A stretch of DNA of 64,000 bases, from the NCBI GenBank assembly GCA_038521865.1, contig JBCBKO010000005.1:62001-126000 (forward strand), written 5' to 3'. Of the stretch, positions 61,116 through 64,000 are shown in pieces. A program made the translations under genes and the position numbers. The notes below the pieces were generated by a model. It saw only the letters and a list, made by a program, of their open reading frames with translations, searched no databases and was not told where the DNA came from. Position 1 is the stretch's first letter, and every line of letters starts with the position of its first letter. Origin of the DNA: CALBPI01 sp038521865 (GTDB lineage Bacteria; Pseudomonadota; Gammaproteobacteria; Steroidobacterales; Woeseiaceae).

Positions 61116-61634
61116 CTATGGTACTAACGTCGCAGTCTCTTCGGTCCGCGGGTTACCGTCATTTGCGTCTATGACGCAGTCATAAACGCGAGTGCCTGCG
61201 TTTACGCCTTTTCGGTCGTCCTTGGTCAAGAGGAAGGTATTTACGTAACTCGAAACCAATTTGTTTGTGGCGAGATTTAGCGCGTAGGTGATGATCGTCA
61301 TCGTGTGATCCGACGACAAATCAACGGAGTGCTCGTCTAGCATCAATGCTGAGGTTTCGTTCCGAGTCTGCAGTGTGACTTCACGTCCGTTGATCCAAGC
61401 ATCGGACTCATCAAGCTCGATTCGGAGCGTCTTGTTCGGGTCTCTAATCGAGTCCTCGGCGTACCACGTCTCTGACGTAGCACGTGTACTCAAGGCCTCT
61501 GACCCAGAGAATACATATCCGCTTTCGGTTTCACAGATTACGATCGTTGTTTCGTCGGACGCTGTAGCGGTGCGCGGCGCCCAAGACAGCATGCATGAAA
61601 AAACGACTAGGAGGACGGCCGGCCGGTCGAGCAT
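61116..61634 (-). CDS. secreted protein of unknown function
   Basis: 172 residues from the ATG at 61634, preceded by GGGAGGAAC. Signal peptide LDRPAVLLVVFSCMLSWAPRTATA. The mature part is beta-rich and polar, with Cys in IVICETESG and VYDCVID that could form a disulfide. It resembles small periplasmic beta proteins, but no family is recognised. Monocistronic. Confidence 0.6.
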   Translation of the reverse strand: MLDRPAVLLVVFSCMLSWAPRTATASDETTIVICETESGYVFSGSEALSTRATSETWYAEDSIRDPNKTLRIELDESDAWINGREVTLQTRNETSALMLDEHSVDLSSDHTMTIITYALNLATNKLVSSYVNTFLLTKDDRKGVNAGTRVYDCVIDANDGNPRTEETATLVP

Positions 61635-62193
61635 TGAATGTTCCTCCCTCAAAGAATCCTCACGTACGTTTCGGTGCAAATCAGGGTGTTAAGAGCGCAA
61701 CCGGTAGTCGCAGACAAACCCTACCATGTCCTTGCAGGCGCGGGCTCAGACGTCCGGATCTTGGCTATCTTTGTGTTTAGCTTTGCGCCCGGTCTGCTTG
61801 CGCTTGTCCTTCATCGGTCCGCCCTTGCGAAGTAAGTCGGGCGGCTTTGGGCGCCTTGGTTTGTTCTCTCTAGTTGCCATGCCGTACAGCCTAGCAATGT
61901 CAGTGTCGAATGTCGCCACAGCAAGCGTATTACAAGCATTTGTTGCGGACTTTTGCTCGAGTTAGGGACATTCTCGGTGGAGCACAAACGTGAAACAGTC
62001 GTTCCGGCGAATCATCCAGGTGTGACCCAAGCGCAGATTGCCTGCAATCATCGCGACGTTTTTCAACTAGTCCATGTTTATTTTGCGCCGCTCGTCTTCG
62101 TAGCGATCATCGGTGTGCTGTTTTCGATTTGGTCAGGCCGCGTGTTGCCCTCGCCAAATCGGGCGTGAGTGAGCCCTTTATGGCGCTACCTCG
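61635..62193. other. 559-bp gap, mostly without a supported gene
   Basis: Several short open frames on both strands lack ribosome-binding sites and have biased composition. The only one I would keep is the small basic ORF at 61746-61880 (minus). No RNA gene, terminator or repeat is evident. The stretch follows two weakly supported ORFs and may be decaying or rapidly changing DNA. Confidence 0.4.
61746..61880 (-). CDS. possible 44-residue basic protein
   Basis: ATG at 61880 to TGA at 61746-61748. Sequence features: MATRENKPRRPKPPDLLRKG then GPMKDKRKQTGRKAKHKDS and an acidic end (QDPDV). Very rich in Lys, Arg and Pro, with no hydrophobic core, so it is disordered or nucleic-acid binding. A similar DLLRKGG-plus-basic tail pattern is familiar from small unannotated gammaproteobacterial proteins, but I cannot name a family. 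The ribosome-binding site is weak. Confidence 0.38.
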   Translation of the reverse strand: MATRENKPRRPKPPDLLRKGGPMKDKRKQTGRKAKHKDSQDPDV

Positions 62194-63024
62194 TCACGTC
62201 ATCCGCGGCAACCACATACCCATCGTCGCCGCGAAAACACCCACGGCGGTAACGCCGGTCATGATCATCATGGCGGCGGCGAACGCGTAATGGGAACCGT
62301 TCGCTGCTGGGTTGCGCTGGCAAAAAAAGTACCACTCGAGCATCGCCAGCGGCAGAAGGTATTGGGCGAACCCGAGGAAGTACAGGAACGGTCCAGTAAA
62401 CGACTCCCACTCGATACCTGCACCGCCGGTCAACATCGTCCATGCCATTAGACCGACCCGGAAGAACCAAACCGCGCTGACGACCATGAATAGTCGCATT
62501 GCCCACCGACGGTGTTCGACGATACGCCGGGCCATCGCCAATCGCATCGCAATTGCGGCGAACACCAGGATCAAAACACCATCGACAGTGATGCCCACCT
62601 TCGAGAGCCAGTCGCCAATCGGGCTGCGCGTCCAGGTAATATACAACCCGCCAGAAGCGCTAACGACAGCAGCAGCAACGTAGCTGCGCCCGAGATAACG
62701 GTGGAATCGCGGAAAGCGTTGTCGAATCGCAGGTATGAGCTGTAGCGGGCCACCGCCAATGACAATAGCGGCCAGCAACACATGGGCCACCGCTGCGAGA
62801 TTGCCAAGGATGTCTCCTTCGATGAATCCGGAAGGTAGGTGCATGCCCTCAAGCCCGGACAAGCCGCGCGCCGCAATCGGCGGATAAAACACTGTCAAAA
62901 TGTAGGCGACAAACAACCAATGCCCAATTGCCGCGACACCGAACCAGAGTTTTGCACTCATATCGACCGCCTGCCGTCCGAGTCGCGCGTAATCGATACG
63001 CTGCACCATCACCGCTTCACTCAT
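62194..63024 (-). CDS. DUF2306-type integral membrane protein
   Basis: 276 residues from the ATG at 63024 (AGGGAGA upstream; frame open to 63075). About seven membrane helices, including LWFGVAAIGHWLFVAYILTVFY, VAHVLLAAIVIGGGPLQLIP and FFRVGLMAWTML. FPRFHRYLGRSYVAAA and VEHRRWAMRLFMVVSAV carry His residues seen in DUF2306 proteins, which resemble heme-binding cytochrome-b-like bundles. Function unknown. It is divergent from the histidine kinase gene, which may respond to the same signal. Confidence 0.78.
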   Translation of the reverse strand: MSEAVMVQRIDYARLGRQAVDMSAKLWFGVAAIGHWLFVAYILTVFYPPIAARGLSGLEGMHLPSGFIEGDILGNLAAVAHVLLAAIVIGGGPLQLIPAIRQRFPRFHRYLGRSYVAAAVVSASGGLYITWTRSPIGDWLSKVGITVDGVLILVFAAIAMRLAMARRIVEHRRWAMRLFMVVSAVWFFRVGLMAWTMLTGGAGIEWESFTGPFLYFLGFAQYLLPLAMLEWYFFCQRNPAANGSHYAFAAAMMIMTGVTAVGVFAATMGMWLPRMT

Positions 63025-63196
63025 TGATCGTCTCCCTGCTGAGTCCCACAACAGCGCCAAGCTTGCGCGAGTCAACGGCGCTCCACATCGGCCGCAAAGA
63101 CGAAATCAAACTCCCCCATAAGTCGGAGACGATGCGTGAACAAGGTCCCCCGTGGGGCGCATGACAGCACCCAGCTCTCTCGCGTAGCCTGTCGAT

Positions 63197-64000
63197 ATGC
63201 CGGATAGTCTGAGAGACAACACTGTGGCCGAGGTTGGCTTGCGCCACCCGATTCGAACGCCATTCGAGCGTTGGCCGAACGGCACCGACCTTGCCATCGC
63301 CCTAGTGGCGTTTGTGCTGACGCTCTCGATGTGGGAGGCGCGTGGCGATCTGGACATGAACACCTTCACGGGCGTGGGCAGCTGGTTGACCGCGTTCGTT
63401 GCAAGTTTCGCGTTGCTCTGGCGGCGCAGCCACGCAACGGTCACGCACTTCGTGGTGCTGGTCTCTGCAACGCTCGTGCTATTGAGCCCACTCGCTGATG
63501 GCATCATCGCGCTGGTCTTCACGCTCTACAGCGTCGGGCGTTATGAGCCTCATGCGAGAGTGAGCTTGTTTGCTGTGTCGGCGGCGATCCTGTATCTCGC
63601 GATTGATTTACGGTTGATTGCGGAACCGGGTGTTGGCGACGTTGTTGCGGCATGCTTGGCCGTTGTCATCTGGTACTTTGGCCGTCGCATGCGGTTTCGC
63701 GGCGAGTATCTACGCTTGCTCGAAGAACGCGCCCGGCACCTCGAGGACCAACAGCATGCGGAAGCCGAACGTGCGGTGGCGGAAGAGCGCACACGGATTG
63801 CCCGCGAGATGCATGATGTGGTGGCGCACCAGGTCAGTCTGATGACTGTGCAGGCAGGTGCCGCACGAACGGTCACCGAATCAGACCCTGCGGCGGCGGG
63901 CGCTGCGATGGCGGCGGTGGAGTCGGCCGGTCGACAAGCGCTGACAGAAATGCGCGGGCTGCTCGGCGTGCTGCGACCTGCTGACGGTGAAGACGGGCTT
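63197..64000 (+). CDS. sensor histidine kinase, NarL/DesK type (3' end outside window)
   Basis: 268 codons are open from the ATG at 63197 to the window edge. Four to six membrane helices occupy about 30-160 (LAIALVAFVLTLSMW, FVVLVSATLVLLSPLADGIIALVF, VVAACLAVVIWYFG); a coiled-coil linker (EYLRLLEERARHLEDQQHAEAERAVAEER) leads into the HisKA_3 dimerisation domain with phosphoacceptor RIAREMHDVVAHQVSLM (His about 207) and LTEMRGLLGVLR. The ATPase domain and probably a LuxR-type regulator lie beyond the edge. Confidence 0.85.
   Translation, partial: MPDSLRDNTVAEVGLRHPIRTPFERWPNGTDLAIALVAFVLTLSMWEARGDLDMNTFTGVGSWLTAFVASFALLWRRSHATVTHFVVLVSATLVLLSPLADGIIALVFTLYSVGRYEPHARVSLFAVSAAILYLAIDLRLIAEPGVGDVVAACLAVVIWYFGRRMRFRGEYLRLLEERARHLEDQQHAEAERAVAEERTRIAREMHDVVAHQVSLMTVQAGAARTVTESDPAAAGAAMAAVESAGRQALTEMRGLLGVLRPADGEDGL

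Noticed and set aside
61953..62168. 71-codon plus-strand frame with a hydrophobic segment
   Set aside because: TTG start without a ribosome-binding site and mixed composition; too weak to call a gene.

Overview
The window looks like chromosomal DNA of a free-living, probably marine or aquatic gammaproteobacterium of moderately high GC. The lineage is inferred from gene content and order: divergent rsmD-coaD next to ftsY-ftsE-ftsX-rpoH, then rpmG/rpmB, radC, coaBC-dut, pyrE and xthA, an order typical of Gammaproteobacteria. A nickel superoxide dismutase with its own protease, a GlyGly-CTERM surface protein and the GGDEF/EAL proteins fit an aquatic habitat. I cannot name the genus. No rRNA, CRISPR array, insertion sequence, prophage or integrase was found. 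There is one tRNA gene (tRNA-Phe).

Layout. 0-8.4 kb: a c-di-GMP GGDEF/EAL protein, a bactofilin, gshA, a coupled sulfotransferase/class-IV aminotransferase pair and two membrane-anchored unknowns. 8.4-20.6 kb: a ferredoxin-reductase-type flavoprotein, an SDR dehydrogenase, sodX/sodN, an RND exporter, a single-domain response regulator, a MATE pump, a glutaryl-CoA-type dehydrogenase, an OmpA lipoprotein, folD and rpoH. rpoH has a perfect CIRCE operator on its promoter. 20.7-36.4 kb: the housekeeping core (ftsYEX, rsmD, coaD, mutM, a fatty acid desaturase, rpmG, rpmB, radC, coaBC, dut, pyrE, xthA, ampG, marC, trmB). A single gene of unknown function lies here between two identical copies of a terminator. 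36.4-50.1 kb: a degenerate GGDEF/EAL protein, an ECF sigma/membrane protein/DUF4097 operon, asmA, a START-like protein, mutY-yggX, gtrA, egtB-egtD (ergothioneine), a TetR regulator and an ECF42-type sigma with its DGPF partner. 50.2-64 kb is more accessory: tRNA-Phe, a NERD nuclease-like gene with unusual codon use, a 1825-residue surface protein divergent from an ECF sigma plus Ser/Thr kinase-TPR receptor, several small unknowns, a DUF2306 membrane protein and the start of a histidine kinase that runs off the end.

Themes. Several genes deal with oxidative and thiol stress: gshA, sodN, egtBD, mutM, mutY, yggX and xthA. Regulation is dense: RpoH plus three ECF-type sigma factors, each with a different partner (membrane anti-sigma candidate, DGPF protein, receptor kinase). 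The observations I would follow first are the CIRCE element on rpoH, the terminator-flanked gene at 26.6-27.3 kb, and the sigma/kinase/giant surface protein locus at 51.6-60.4 kb.
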